Source of the DNA: Methylobacterium haplocladii
Lineage (GTDB): Bacteria; Pseudomonadota; Alphaproteobacteria; Rhizobiales; Beijerinckiaceae
Length of the DNA: 64,000 nucleotides
Direction: 5' to 3'
Assembly: GCF_007992175.1 (NCBI RefSeq)
Contig: NZ_BJZT01000014.1
Location: 62,001-126,000 of the forward strand
Part shown: positions 17,890-26,478 of the stretch, in pieces
Numbering within the stretch: the stretch's first letter is position 1
Layout of the letters: each line of letters starts with the position of its first letter
Made by a program: the position numbers and the translations under genes
The notes under the pieces: generated by a model
The model's input: only the letters and a program-made list of their open reading frames with translations
The model's database searches: none
What the model was told of the DNA's origin: nothing

Positions 17890-18842
17890 TTGGGCGCCGC
17901 CGCGCGATAGGGCTGCGGCTCGATGCCGGCGGCGGCGAGGCACCGCCCGAGCGCCACGGCGATGGGATGCAGCGCGAAGGCCGGCTGGCGGGTTTTGACG
18001 AAGAGCCTCAGGCTGCGCACCACCGAGAGGCCGAGAACCGCCACGGATTTCGCGGCGATGGCGAGCCGGTCGGCGCCGCTCAGCGCGTGTTTCAGCTCGA
18101 TCCGGTGATTGATCGCGCCGATGCGCAGGCCCCGCGCGGCGAGCCAGCGCAAGGTCGTGCGGGTGAGCGGCACGGTCTCATTGATCACGGCCTCCTGCAC
18201 CCACTGGAACGGGATTCCGGCGTGACGGGCACGCGTGAAGAAGTCGGTGTCGCCGCCGCCGAGGAAATTGTAGGCGACGTCGAAGGCCGGCAGCCCGAGC
18301 CGCTCGAAGGTCGTGCGCGCAATCAGGCAATTGCCGCTGCCATAGATCATCGGCACCGGGCCGCTGGTGTCGAAGGCGGGACAAAAGGCCGGGTGTCCTG
18401 CGAGCGCCGCCGAGCCGCCGAGCGCGATCTGCGGCATGACCGGGCCGCCGACGACGCCAGCACCGGTGCGTTCGGCCGCGGCGACCATGGTTCCGAGCCA
18501 GTCCGGGTCGGCCCACTCGTCGTCGTCGATCATCAGGAGGTATAGTGCTGCCGGATAGGCAGCGAGCGCCGTGCCGAAGGCAGCGTTGATCGCGTGGCAA
18601 TTGCCCTGCTTGCCCTCGACCAGCGAAAGCCCGTGCAGCTGCCCCGACGCGAAGAACGCCTGCGCCACGGCAACGCCCTCCCGCCCAACGGCGTCGTTCT
18701 CGACGACGACGACGGCGAAGGGACGTCGGCAGGTCTGCGCGACGAGGGACTCGAGCGTCCGGGTCAGCCATTCCGGCCGGCGGAAGGTCGGTACGCAGAC
18801 GACGATCTCGATCGCGCTGCCGGGTTCGCGGTTCGGGATCAT
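17886..18842 (-). CDS. Family 2 glycosyltransferase
   Basis: 318 residues, GT-A fold. IEIVVCVPTFRRPEWLTRTLESL is the GT2 opening, VVVENDAVGREG the nucleotide-binding segment, and MIDDDEWADPDWL the DXD metal motif. GGGDTDFFTRARHAG near 230 holds the acceptor-side Asp pair. The start ATG (18842) overlaps the GH10 stop by one base (TGATG), and its stop overlaps the polymerase start, so gh10, gt2 and wzy are tightly coupled. Confidence 0.92.
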   Translation of the reverse strand: MIPNREPGSAIEIVVCVPTFRRPEWLTRTLESLVAQTCRRPFAVVVVENDAVGREGVAVAQAFFASGQLHGLSLVEGKQGNCHAINAAFGTALAAYPAALYLLMIDDDEWADPDWLGTMVAAAERTGAGVVGGPVMPQIALGGSAALAGHPAFCPAFDTSGPVPMIYGSGNCLIARTTFERLGLPAFDVAYNFLGGGDTDFFTRARHAGIPFQWVQEAVINETVPLTRTTLRWLAARGLRIGAINHRIELKHALSGADRLAIAAKSVAVLGLSVVRSLRLFVKTRQPAFALHPIAVALGRCLAAAGIEPQPYRAAAPK

Positions 18843-19921
18843 CACGCGCTCCGCGTAAAACGTTCGATGACGGCCATCAGCGGCTTCGGGCGCATGTTCG
18901 CGTCGAGGGGCAGCGGCCGGTTCGGCAGGCCGTCGGTCCGCGTGAAGTACATCGGCACCCAGGTGTAGCGGTCGCTGATCCCCCAGGTCAGGATCGCGCT
19001 CGGCGGCAAGACCTCGGAGACCGCCGACAGGAACGTCCGCGCCGTCTCGGCGACACGCAGGTCGCGGGCGTCCACAGCGCTGGGCAGGGTGGCGTCGATC
19101 ACGTCGAGCTCCGTCACGAGCACGTCGAGATTCATCGCACGGATCTCGCGAAGAAAGCCTTGCAGTCCGTCCCGGTCGATCGATCGGTCGGCGGGGAGAT
19201 GGGCCTGGAGGCCGATGGCGTGGAGCGGTGCGCCGGAATCGACCAGGTCCCGCGCGATCCGCAGCAGGGCATCCCGCTTCTGCGCGAAGCGCCCGCCGAC
19301 GAATTCGACGTCGTATTCGTTGAGCACGAGCCGGGCCGTCGGGTCTGCCGCGGCGGCGGCGCGAAAAGCGATCGGGATGTAGTCGGCCCCCAGCGTCCGG
19401 CTCCAGACGAAGGAGCGCAAATTCTTCGGGGAGGACGGGTCGTCCGAGATCGGCTCGTTCACCACGTCCCAGGACGTGATTAGCCCGGCATAGCGCGAGA
19501 CCACCGTCTCGATGTGGTCGGTCAGCACCCGCTCGGCCTCGGCGCGCGACGTGATCGCATCCGTCCAGGCCGGCATGCCGCCGTACCATGCCAGCGTGTG
19601 CCCACGCAGGCCGATGCCGCGGCGGCCCGCGAAGGCGGCGATGCGGTCGGCTTCCCCAAAGTCGAAGGTCTCGCGGTTCGGGCGGATCACCGGCCATTTC
19701 AGGCCGCCTTCGGGCACCAGCACCCGGCAGCGCGCCGCCAGGGCCTCGGCATAGGCGGGGTCGTTCGCGAGCGCATCGCCCCGCACCGCCGCACCGTAGG
19801 AGGCACGAGCGGGGACGCCCGTTCCGGTGGCCGCATGGGCCGACGGATCGAAGGCGAGCAGACCGGCACCGACCAGCCCTCCGGCGATCATCTGCCGCCG
19901 CGTGGGACAGGGTTGTATCAT
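18842..19921 (-). CDS. GH10 endo-beta-xylanase-like glycoside hydrolase, Tat-exported
   Basis: 359 residues. The N-terminal RRQMIAGGLVGAGLLAF with Ala-rich cleavage region is a twin-arginine signal (short RR motif). The catalytic (beta/alpha)8 domain shows GHTLAWYGGMPAWT, the acid/base Glu156 in WDVVNEP, LNEYD, QAHLPAD and nucleophile Glu271 in VTELDV, plus TWGISDRYTW at the end. All GH10 catalytic residues are present. First gene of the minus-strand polysaccharide operon with 1-base overlap to the glycosyltransferase, so it more likely trims the cell's own polymer than plant xylan. Confidence 0.9.
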   Translation of the reverse strand: MIQPCPTRRQMIAGGLVGAGLLAFDPSAHAATGTGVPARASYGAAVRGDALANDPAYAEALAARCRVLVPEGGLKWPVIRPNRETFDFGEADRIAAFAGRRGIGLRGHTLAWYGGMPAWTDAITSRAEAERVLTDHIETVVSRYAGLITSWDVVNEPISDDPSSPKNLRSFVWSRTLGADYIPIAFRAAAAADPTARLVLNEYDVEFVGGRFAQKRDALLRIARDLVDSGAPLHAIGLQAHLPADRSIDRDGLQGFLREIRAMNLDVLVTELDVIDATLPSAVDARDLRVAETARTFLSAVSEVLPPSAILTWGISDRYTWVPMYFTRTDGLPNRPLPLDANMRPKPLMAVIERFTRSA

Positions 19922-20068
19922 CGCGAAACCTCAGTGGATCTCATGGACCCCGGACTGCAAGTTCGGGTCCGTCCATGAGGCCTCGGCGCTGTCCCTCAGA
20001 CACGACATGTGTCGGACGGTTCGATGTCGGAGCGGCGGCTTGGCACGCGGTCTGCGGACAGGCCGATC

Positions 20069-21412
20069 ATGAGTGCCACTCTGTCCCAAAATCCGACCCT
20101 CATCGGACCGACGACCGTCCCGGAGCGTCCCGTCTCGAGACGACGCTTCAATCCGACACCCCTGATCCTCGCCAGGTTGGCGGGGCATCGGACGGCTCTC
20201 CTCGGCTATTCCCAACTGCTGGTGGGGTCCGGCGGTCGCCTCGTTCTGCAGGTGGTCTATTTCTTCCTGCTCGCGAACACGCTCAGCCTCGCCGACATGG
20301 GCGTCTTCGCCACCGTCTCGGCGGCCGGGGTGCTGATCGGCTGCCTCGCCGGCTTCGGCTTCCAGGCCTTCGTGATGCGGTCGGCCACCGGCCGGCGCTC
20401 ATCGCTCGGCGGTTATCTCGCGGCCTATTACGTCTGCTTCGCCGCTGCGCTTCCGATCATGCTGGCGCTGGCCGGCGTGCTCTACCTCGTCCTGTTCCGC
20501 AACGTAATCGCGCTGCCGGGCTACCTCGCGATCATCCTCGTCGAGGTTGCGCTCTGGCGCCAGATCGAGCTGCTCGTTCAAGTCAACAACGGCCTCGGCC
20601 GCTTCGGCGCGGCCTCGACATTGGTCTCGCTGCCGGTCGGCTTCCGCGCCGCGGCGGTGGTCGCGTTCTGGGCCATGGGCGGCGGCAGCGCCGAGACCTG
20701 GAGCCTCTATTACCTCGCCGGCAACGCCGTCGCCGTCGCCGTCCTGGTCGTGGCTTTCCACCCCCGCATCCGGATGCGGTTCCGTCCGACGCTGCTCAAG
20801 GCGAAGATCCGCGACGCCCTGTTCTTCGCGGTGTCGTATTTCATGTTCCTCGCCCAGGGCGAGATCGACAAGCTGATCATCCTGTCCCTGGCGGGGGAGC
20901 GCACGGCCGGCATCTACGCGATTGCGATCCGGCTCATCGACCTCACGGCCGTGCCCCTGCGGCCGATGTTCATGATGTACTCGCGCAAGCTGATCCATGC
21001 CGGGCGCGCCACCCGGTCGCTGCTGCGGGAGAGCGTCAAGATCGAGGCGCTCGTCGCGGCCGTCTCCACGGGGGGACTGCTCGCGCTGGTCGGGCTCCTG
21101 ACCCTCTGGCCGACCATCCTCGGCGCCAACGTCTCGGCCGCCTACGGCATGCTGACCGTCATCATCCTGGTGCCGGCGGTGAGGAACCTGCTCGAGTTCC
21201 ACAGCGAACTCACCTTCGCCTTCGGCCACATGGGCCTGCGCGCTGCCCTGACGGCCAGCCTCGTGCTGATCAAGGCCGTCGCGGTCGCCCTCCTGATCAC
21301 GATGGTCCCGTCGGTCGAGTCGTGGAGCCTGTGGCTGAATGGTGTTTTCGCGGCGATCTATGGGCTGTCGTTCGTCGCCGTGTACGGCTTGTTGACGAGG
21401 AGCGCCGCATGA
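20069..21412 (+). CDS. Polysaccharide flippase (Wzx/MurJ-like, MOP superfamily)
   Basis: 447 residues from ATG 20069; GTG 20009 and ATG 20024 are alternative starts giving a longer soluble leader. About 12 membrane helices; the first has YSQLLVGSGGRLVLQVVYFFLL and ANTLSLADMGVFATV, a typical Wzx opening. Central FAVSYFMFLAQGEIDKLIIL carries the charged helix of MOP transporters. It flips lipid-linked repeat units to the periplasmic face. Divergent from the GH10 operon, and its stop overlaps the next gene start (ATGA). Confidence 0.85.
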   Translation: MSATLSQNPTLIGPTTVPERPVSRRRFNPTPLILARLAGHRTALLGYSQLLVGSGGRLVLQVVYFFLLANTLSLADMGVFATVSAAGVLIGCLAGFGFQAFVMRSATGRRSSLGGYLAAYYVCFAAALPIMLALAGVLYLVLFRNVIALPGYLAIILVEVALWRQIELLVQVNNGLGRFGAASTLVSLPVGFRAAAVVAFWAMGGGSAETWSLYYLAGNAVAVAVLVVAFHPRIRMRFRPTLLKAKIRDALFFAVSYFMFLAQGEIDKLIILSLAGERTAGIYAIAIRLIDLTAVPLRPMFMMYSRKLIHAGRATRSLLRESVKIEALVAAVSTGGLLALVGLLTLWPTILGANVSAAYGMLTVIILVPAVRNLLEFHSELTFAFGHMGLRAALTASLVLIKAVAVALLITMVPSVESWSLWLNGVFAAIYGLSFVAVYGLLTRSAA

Positions 21413-22437
21413 CCGTCGCGGGCGAGAGGCTTTTCGGGGTGTCCGGTGCGAGACCGGTGCCGCGCAACGGTGCGACGGAGACACGTATGCAGAGCCAGGC
21501 CGGAGCAACCGATCGCGGACGACCCGAGACGGTCGGCCTGATCACGATCAGCCATCGCGGCGATCTCAAACGTTGCGCCCTGCTGTTCGACAGCATCGAC
21601 CGGCATGTCCCGCGGCGCGGGCAGCACTACGTCATCGTCGACGACGAGGACGTAGTGCTCTTTGCGCCCTATGCCCGGGACGACCGCCGGATCCTGCCGC
21701 TCTCGCAGTTCGTGCCGCGTTGGCTGCGGCCGATCCCGGCCCTGCGCTGGCGCGGTCGCCGCTACTGGTGGTCCCTCTACGGCAAGCCGATCAGCGGCTG
21801 GCACATGCAGCAGATCGTCAAGATCGAAGCGGCGCGCGTGCTACCCGAGGAGCGCTTCTGCCTGATCGATTCCGACATCTACTTCTTCAAGGATTTCGAT
21901 CTCGCCGGGATCGCCCATCCGAACCCGACGCCGTTCCACGTCCATAGCCGCGGCGTCACCGAGCATCGGCCACGCCACATGCTCTGGGTCGCCACCGCGG
22001 CCCGGCTTCTGGCGACGCCGCCACCGCGGCTGCCGGCCGACGATTACATCGACCAGATCATCGTCTGGGACCAAGCCACCGTTCGGGCGATGATCGCACG
22101 CATCGAGAGCGTCTCGGGCCGGGGCTGGATCGCGGCGTTGTGCCGGGACCGCGACTTCTCCGAATACATGATCTACGGCGCCTTCGTCGCAACCTCGGCC
22201 GCCGCCAAGCCGCGCCACGCGGTCACGCACGAGAGCTTCACCCGCACGCATTGGGAGGCCGACGAACTGAGCGTGGCCGACATCCTCGCGATGCTGTACG
22301 CGGCGACCCCGCGGGAGCGGGCCTTCTGCATCCAGTCCTTCGGCTCGACACCGCTCGCGACCATCCGCACGGCTCTCAATGCGTTTTATTCCGAAAAATC
22401 GGATGGTACGCACGAAAATCACCCGGAAGCTGCTTAG
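21409..22437 (+). CDS. DUF6492 family protein, putative glycosyltransferase
   Basis: 342 residues. VGLITISHRGDLKRCALLFDSI (about 42-63), HYVIVDDEDVVLF, and CLIDSDIYFF with a DXD-like Asp154-Ser-Asp156 suggest a GT-A type nucleotide-sugar fold. HMQQIVKIEAARVL and a C-terminal HESFTRTHWEADEL are also family marks as I know them. ATG 21409 overlaps the flippase stop, implying coupled translation and a role in making this polymer. Activity has not been established for the family to my knowledge. Confidence 0.75.
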   Translation: MTVAGERLFGVSGARPVPRNGATETRMQSQAGATDRGRPETVGLITISHRGDLKRCALLFDSIDRHVPRRGQHYVIVDDEDVVLFAPYARDDRRILPLSQFVPRWLRPIPALRWRGRRYWWSLYGKPISGWHMQQIVKIEAARVLPEERFCLIDSDIYFFKDFDLAGIAHPNPTPFHVHSRGVTEHRPRHMLWVATAARLLATPPPRLPADDYIDQIIVWDQATVRAMIARIESVSGRGWIAALCRDRDFSEYMIYGAFVATSAAAKPRHAVTHESFTRTHWEADELSVADILAMLYAATPRERAFCIQSFGSTPLATIRTALNAFYSEKSDGTHENHPEAA

Positions 22438-22805
22438 TCGCCACATGTATTGCTGCGACGGCCTCGACCGGAAGTAGAACTTCGCCGTCCGATGATCCGT
22501 GCGTGCAGAAGCCCTGATCCAGAGATGAAAAAGTAACGCTCCATCTGCAAAGGAGGAGTCTGGGTACTTCAGCCTCGGGCACAGCTGAATCCGGCGAACA
22601 CGGATGTCCGAGGCAGACTGGTCGACAGGGGAGGGAATGGTGCAACGGACAAGCGCAGCGGCCTGCCTGATGGCCTTTATGCCAGCGCGCGCCTCCGAGA
22701 CGGTCTGCGAGGGTCTACGCATCGCCGGGATGCGCCTTCGCCACGGAAATCATCATCGCGTCCTACGCCAGCGCGCCGGCGCGCTGGCGGCGGCGGAGTA
22801 GGTCC
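22438..22805. other. Intergenic stretch inside the polysaccharide locus
   Basis: 368 bases between the DUF6492 gene and the deacetylase with somewhat lower GC at its left end. A 65-codon frame (22604-22801) is open but has no recognisable features and a poor Shine-Dalgarno. It probably carries the promoter of the deacetylase and length-regulator group; no convincing -35/-10 pair was found. Confidence 0.4.
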
Positions 22806-23579
22806 TTGCTCACCGTACCTCCGGATGGCGATGTCGCGCGTATCGCGACCCTGCGGGTGCGTCTGGCCCATCGCCTCGCCCGGCACCTGCGGACATCGCC
22901 GGCAGTGCTCGCTCCGGCGACGCCGCTGGTCAGCTTCACCTTCGACGATGCCCCGGTCTGCGCCTGCACCGTCGGCGCTGACATGCTCGACGCCTCCGGC
23001 GCCAAGGGCACATTCTACATTTCCGGCGGGCTGATCGACACGCGCGCCCTGCACTGGCGCACGGCGGACGAAGCCCGCATCGCCGCCCTCCACGCGGCCG
23101 GCCACGAGATCGGCAGCCACACCTACTCGCATGTCTTCGTGCCGAATCTCGGTCCCGACGCGATCGCCGCGGAGTCGCGGCGCAACGACGAGCGCCTGCG
23201 CACGATCGTGCCGGGTCTCGCGTTGGAGAGCTTCGCCTTCCCCTACGGTTTCGGCTCGATCTCGGCCAAGCGCGCGCTGTCCGGCCTCTACCGTACCAGC
23301 CGCGGGATCGTGCCCGGCATCAACGTCGGCCGGACCGACCTTCACTTCCTGCGGGCCAACCCGCTGATGGACGGGCATTTGGACATCGAGGGAATCGCCG
23401 GGTTGATGGACGCCGCGTGCGCCTGCAACGGCTGGCTGATCTTCTACGGACACGACGTCGTCGACGACCCGAGTCCCTATGGCTGTTCGCCGGCGCTCCT
23501 CGAAGCGGCGCTCCGAGCCGCTTCGGACCGGGGCATCCCCTGCGTGTCCGTCGCAGAGGGCCTGCGCCGCTCGCTCTGA
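22806..23579 (+). CDS. Polysaccharide deacetylase (NodB domain, CE4)
   Basis: 257 residues, start TTG 22806 after GGAGTAGG. NodB fold with metal-binding Asp in VSFTFDDAP (Asp47/Asp48) and His105/His109 in GSHTYSH, plus FAFPYGFGS as motif 3 and GWLIFYGHDV near the end. Removes N- or O-acetyl groups from polymer sugars. No signal peptide is evident, so it may act on lipid-linked or cytoplasmic intermediates, which is unusual for export-side CE4 enzymes. Confidence 0.85.
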   Translation: MLTVPPDGDVARIATLRVRLAHRLARHLRTSPAVLAPATPLVSFTFDDAPVCACTVGADMLDASGAKGTFYISGGLIDTRALHWRTADEARIAALHAAGHEIGSHTYSHVFVPNLGPDAIAAESRRNDERLRTIVPGLALESFAFPYGFGSISAKRALSGLYRTSRGIVPGINVGRTDLHFLRANPLMDGHLDIEGIAGLMDAACACNGWLIFYGHDVVDDPSPYGCSPALLEAALRAASDRGIPCVSVAEGLRRSL

Positions 23580-23785
23580 CGTAACGTGGATCATTAACCA
23601 CCTCGCGATGCGGCGGGCGGTCATGCGCCTCCGCCCAGCACGATGGACCCGCGGTTGCGACATCCGGTCTGTCGCGGCTCTCGAACGCGCTCCCCGTCTC
23701 GCCGTGAGACAGGTCCGTTCGAGAGCGGCGGCGACGATCCGGTTCCGGGACATGTCCCGCGTCCGGTCTCCACCGGAGCCGCTCG

Positions 23786-25345
23786 ATGCTGGTGTACGAC
23801 GACTTCCTTCCCCGCGACCGCCGATCTGCGGCACGTCAGGGAAACGCGAGCGAGAGCGGCAGCCGTCGCGGCCCGTCCGTGCGCCGCGTGCTCGACCTGC
23901 TGCGACGGCGCGCAGTCCCGATCGCCACCTGCGCGCTGGTCTGCGCTTTGTTGGCCTTCGGCATCGGCAAGGTGGTGACGCCGCGCTACACGGCTGAGGC
24001 GCAGCTCTACATCGATCCGCGCGATCTGCGGCTCCTCGACAAGGAGCTGACGGCAGCGGGCCAGGATGCAACCGGTCTCCTCACCATCGTCGAGAGCCAG
24101 GCGCAGGTGATCACGTCGAGCAACGTGCTCGGCCGTGTCGTCGGAGCCCTGGATCTGGCGCACGATCCCGAATTCGGCGATGCTGCCGGCCCGTTCGGCC
24201 AATTCGCGCAATCCCTCGGCCTTTCGCATCCGACCGTGTCCGATGCCGACGCCGACTTCGCCGCAGCCCTCGACGCCCTCGCCAAGCGCGTCGCCGTGCG
24301 CCGGACCGGCCGCACCTTCATCGTCGACGTCCAGGCAACGTCCCGCGACGCCGACAAGGCCGCGAAGATCGCGAACGCCGTGGTCGATTCCTACCTCGCG
24401 GAGGAGGCCGCCAACCGGGCCGAATCCGCGAACCGTGCCAGCGCCGGGCTGTCTTCCCGACTCGTGGAGCTGCGCGCGGACGTCAACAGCGCCGAGAGCC
24501 GGGTCCAGGCCTACAAGGCCGAGAACGGGCTGGTCGGCACTCGCGACGTGCTGGTCACCGACCAGCAGCTGACCCAGCTCAATGCCCAACTCGCCGGCGC
24601 CCGGGTCCGTGCCGCGGACGCGCAGGCCCGCGTCGATCAGGTCCAGCGCATGCAGGCCGCGGGCCTCGACGCCGGCGCCACCGAGGACGCGCTCGCCTCC
24701 CAGGCGATCGGCGCCCTGCGCAGCCAGTATGCCGAGCTGTCCCGCAAGCAGGCCGAACTCGCCAACGACCTCGGCCCGCGCCACCCCCAGGTCACCTCGA
24801 TCGCCTCGCAGCTCCAGCTTTCCCGGCGCCTCATCGACCAGGAACTCGGCCGCTACGGGCAGGCCGCCAGGACCGATCTCGCCCGTGCCCTCGCCACGGT
24901 GACGTCGCTGGAGAAGAGCTTCGATGCCGCAAAGGGCAAGACCGTGGGCCTCGCCCAGGCCTCGATCCGGCTGCGCGAACTCGACCGCGAGGTCGAGGCG
25001 AGCCGTGCCGTCTACGAGGCCTTCCTGGTGCGCGCCCGCGAGACGGGCCAGCAGGCCCGCCTCGACGTCGGCAATGCCCGCGTCATCACGCAGGCGGTCA
25101 AGCCGATCAGCCGAAGCTACCCGCCGCCGGCCCGCACGCTCGCCCTGCTCGGCCTTGCCGCAGGCCTTCTGCTCGGCATCGCACTAGCGCTCGCGGAGGA
25201 ATGGCTGAGGCAGGAGATGCGCTCCCCCGGCGAAGCGGGCCAGGGCACCCTCGACGCGATCTCGGCCGCGCGCCGCCGGCACAGCGGCGCCGTCGCGATC
25301 ATGGGTCCCGAGCGGGCACACGCGGCTTTGGGGGGCTTCCGGTGA
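23786..25345 (+). CDS. Chain-length regulator (Wzz/GumC-like), no kinase domain
   Basis: 519 residues. A cytoplasmic leader is followed by a membrane helix (about 45-63), a Wzz domain (TPRYTAEAQLYIDPRDLRLL), long periplasmic coiled coils (about 200-420) with the GNVR-like LDREVEASRAVYEAFLVRA, then a second membrane helix near 450-472 with the Pro-rich ISRSYPPPARTLAL ahead of it. No Walker motifs or tyrosine cluster, so the autokinase half of Wzc-type proteins is missing. GGAG precedes the ATG. Confidence 0.9.
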   Translation: MLVYDDFLPRDRRSAARQGNASESGSRRGPSVRRVLDLLRRRAVPIATCALVCALLAFGIGKVVTPRYTAEAQLYIDPRDLRLLDKELTAAGQDATGLLTIVESQAQVITSSNVLGRVVGALDLAHDPEFGDAAGPFGQFAQSLGLSHPTVSDADADFAAALDALAKRVAVRRTGRTFIVDVQATSRDADKAAKIANAVVDSYLAEEAANRAESANRASAGLSSRLVELRADVNSAESRVQAYKAENGLVGTRDVLVTDQQLTQLNAQLAGARVRAADAQARVDQVQRMQAAGLDAGATEDALASQAIGALRSQYAELSRKQAELANDLGPRHPQVTSIASQLQLSRRLIDQELGRYGQAARTDLARALATVTSLEKSFDAAKGKTVGLAQASIRLRELDREVEASRAVYEAFLVRARETGQQARLDVGNARVITQAVKPISRSYPPPARTLALLGLAAGLLLGIALALAEEWLRQEMRSPGEAGQGTLDAISAARRRHSGAVAIMGPERAHAALGGFR

Positions 25346-26256
25346 GCGCCGGCCTCGCGATGACTCGCCCCGAACATCTCTCGCGCGACCTCGTGCGCGA
25401 CGTGCCGACGACGAGGCTCGGCGGCATGCCGATCGCGGTTCTCGGCATGCAGGAGAGCGCGGATCTCATGCTCTCTGCCGCCGAGAGCCATCCGCGACCG
25501 AACCTGCCGCTGTTTCTCACCTCCGCCAACGGCGAGGTGCTCTCGCGCTACGCCCGCAATCCGGATTTCGCGCGCATCGTCGCGCAAGCCGATCTGGTGC
25601 ACGCGGACGGCCAGCCCATGGTGGTGGCCTCGCGCTTCGTGGGCGAGCATGCCCTGCCGGAGCGCGTGGCGACGACGGATCTCTTTCACAGCGTCGCTCG
25701 CGGCGCCGTGGCCCGGAACATCACCTTCTACCTGTTCGGATCGAGCGAGGAGGAGAACCGCCGGGCGGTGGAGAACGTCCGGCGGCAGCATCCCGGCCTC
25801 CGGATCGTCGGGCATTCGCACGGCTACCTTCAGGGCGAAGCGCTGCGCCGGAAGGTGATCGAGATCGACGCGCTGGCGCCGGACATCCTCTGGCTGGCGC
25901 TGGGCGTGCCGCGCGAACAGCTCTTCGTCTACGAATTCGGCCCGCTGCTGACGAATGTCGGGCTCATCAAGACCTCGGGCGGCCTGTTCAACTTCCTGTC
26001 CGGCAGCCGGACCCGTGCTCCCGGCTGGATGCAGCGCGTCGGCCTCGAATGGCTGTGGCGCATCAAGGAAGAGCCGACGCGGCTGTTCTGGCGCTACCTC
26101 ACCACCAACCCGCACGCGATGCTGCTGCTGCTCGCCGAGAGCGGCGCGATCTCTCAGCTCCGCGCATCGTTACGGCGGCTGTTACGGCCGTTCCGTCACG
26201 CAGTCGCACCCGCCCCGTTGGGGCTGGATGTCCCGGCCGATGCGAACCGGACCTGA
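25342..26256 (+). CDS. WecG/TagA/CpsF-type glycosyltransferase (GT26)
   Basis: 304 residues from GTG 25342, which overlaps the length-regulator stop as GTGA; ATG 25360 is an alternative. Family marks are LTSANGEVLSRYARNPDF, DLVHADGQPMV, FYLFGSSEEENRRAV, PDILWLALGVPREQLF and the C-terminal APGWMQRVGLEWLWRIKEEPTRLFWRYL, which anchors to the membrane. GT26 enzymes transfer ManNAc(A) or glucose to lipid-linked acceptors. It closes the plus-strand polysaccharide group. Confidence 0.92.
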   Translation: MSAGLAMTRPEHLSRDLVRDVPTTRLGGMPIAVLGMQESADLMLSAAESHPRPNLPLFLTSANGEVLSRYARNPDFARIVAQADLVHADGQPMVVASRFVGEHALPERVATTDLFHSVARGAVARNITFYLFGSSEEENRRAVENVRRQHPGLRIVGHSHGYLQGEALRRKVIEIDALAPDILWLALGVPREQLFVYEFGPLLTNVGLIKTSGGLFNFLSGSRTRAPGWMQRVGLEWLWRIKEEPTRLFWRYLTTNPHAMLLLLAESGAISQLRASLRRLLRPFRHAVAPAPLGLDVPADANRT

Positions 26257-26304
26257 GCGCCCTATCCCAGCGACCACGCACGGCTTCCAGGGAGTCCCGT
26301 TTCC

Positions 26305-26478
26305 ATGGCCGGCCCTTCGAAACCCCCAACCGGAGAAGATCCGATGCAGATGCAGGCGGCAGGCTTTCAGGATCGCCTTCTGAAGGTCGGTCTCATCGGT
26401 GCCGGCGTTCTCACGCTGACATGGTGGACGCTGATCGCGTGCGGCCTGTGGCGCGCGATCGAGTGGGTCGGGGTCTAG
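26305..26478 (+). CDS. Small single-helix membrane protein
   Basis: 57 codons from ATG 26305, or 44 from ATG 26344, which has the better Shine-Dalgarno (GGAGAAG, 8 bases before). After a short amphipathic start (FQDRLLKVGL) there is one hydrophobic helix with IGAGVLTLTWWTLIACGLW and a short tail. Not recognised. It follows the WecG-type gene by 48 bases and its stop overlaps the convergent aminopeptidase stop by 3-4 bases. Coding status rests on composition and RBS. Confidence 0.5.
   Translation: MAGPSKPPTGEDPMQMQAAGFQDRLLKVGLIGAGVLTLTWWTLIACGLWRAIEWVGV

Noticed and set aside
19588-21408. Upstream half of a 949-codon plus-strand frame ending at 22437
   Set aside because: It runs over the GH10 gene and out of frame through the flippase gene; only the last 342 codons (from 21409) look like protein.
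22604-22801. 65-codon frame in the polysaccharide locus
   Set aside because: No RBS, no domain and Arg/Ala-rich composition as expected by chance in GC-rich DNA.
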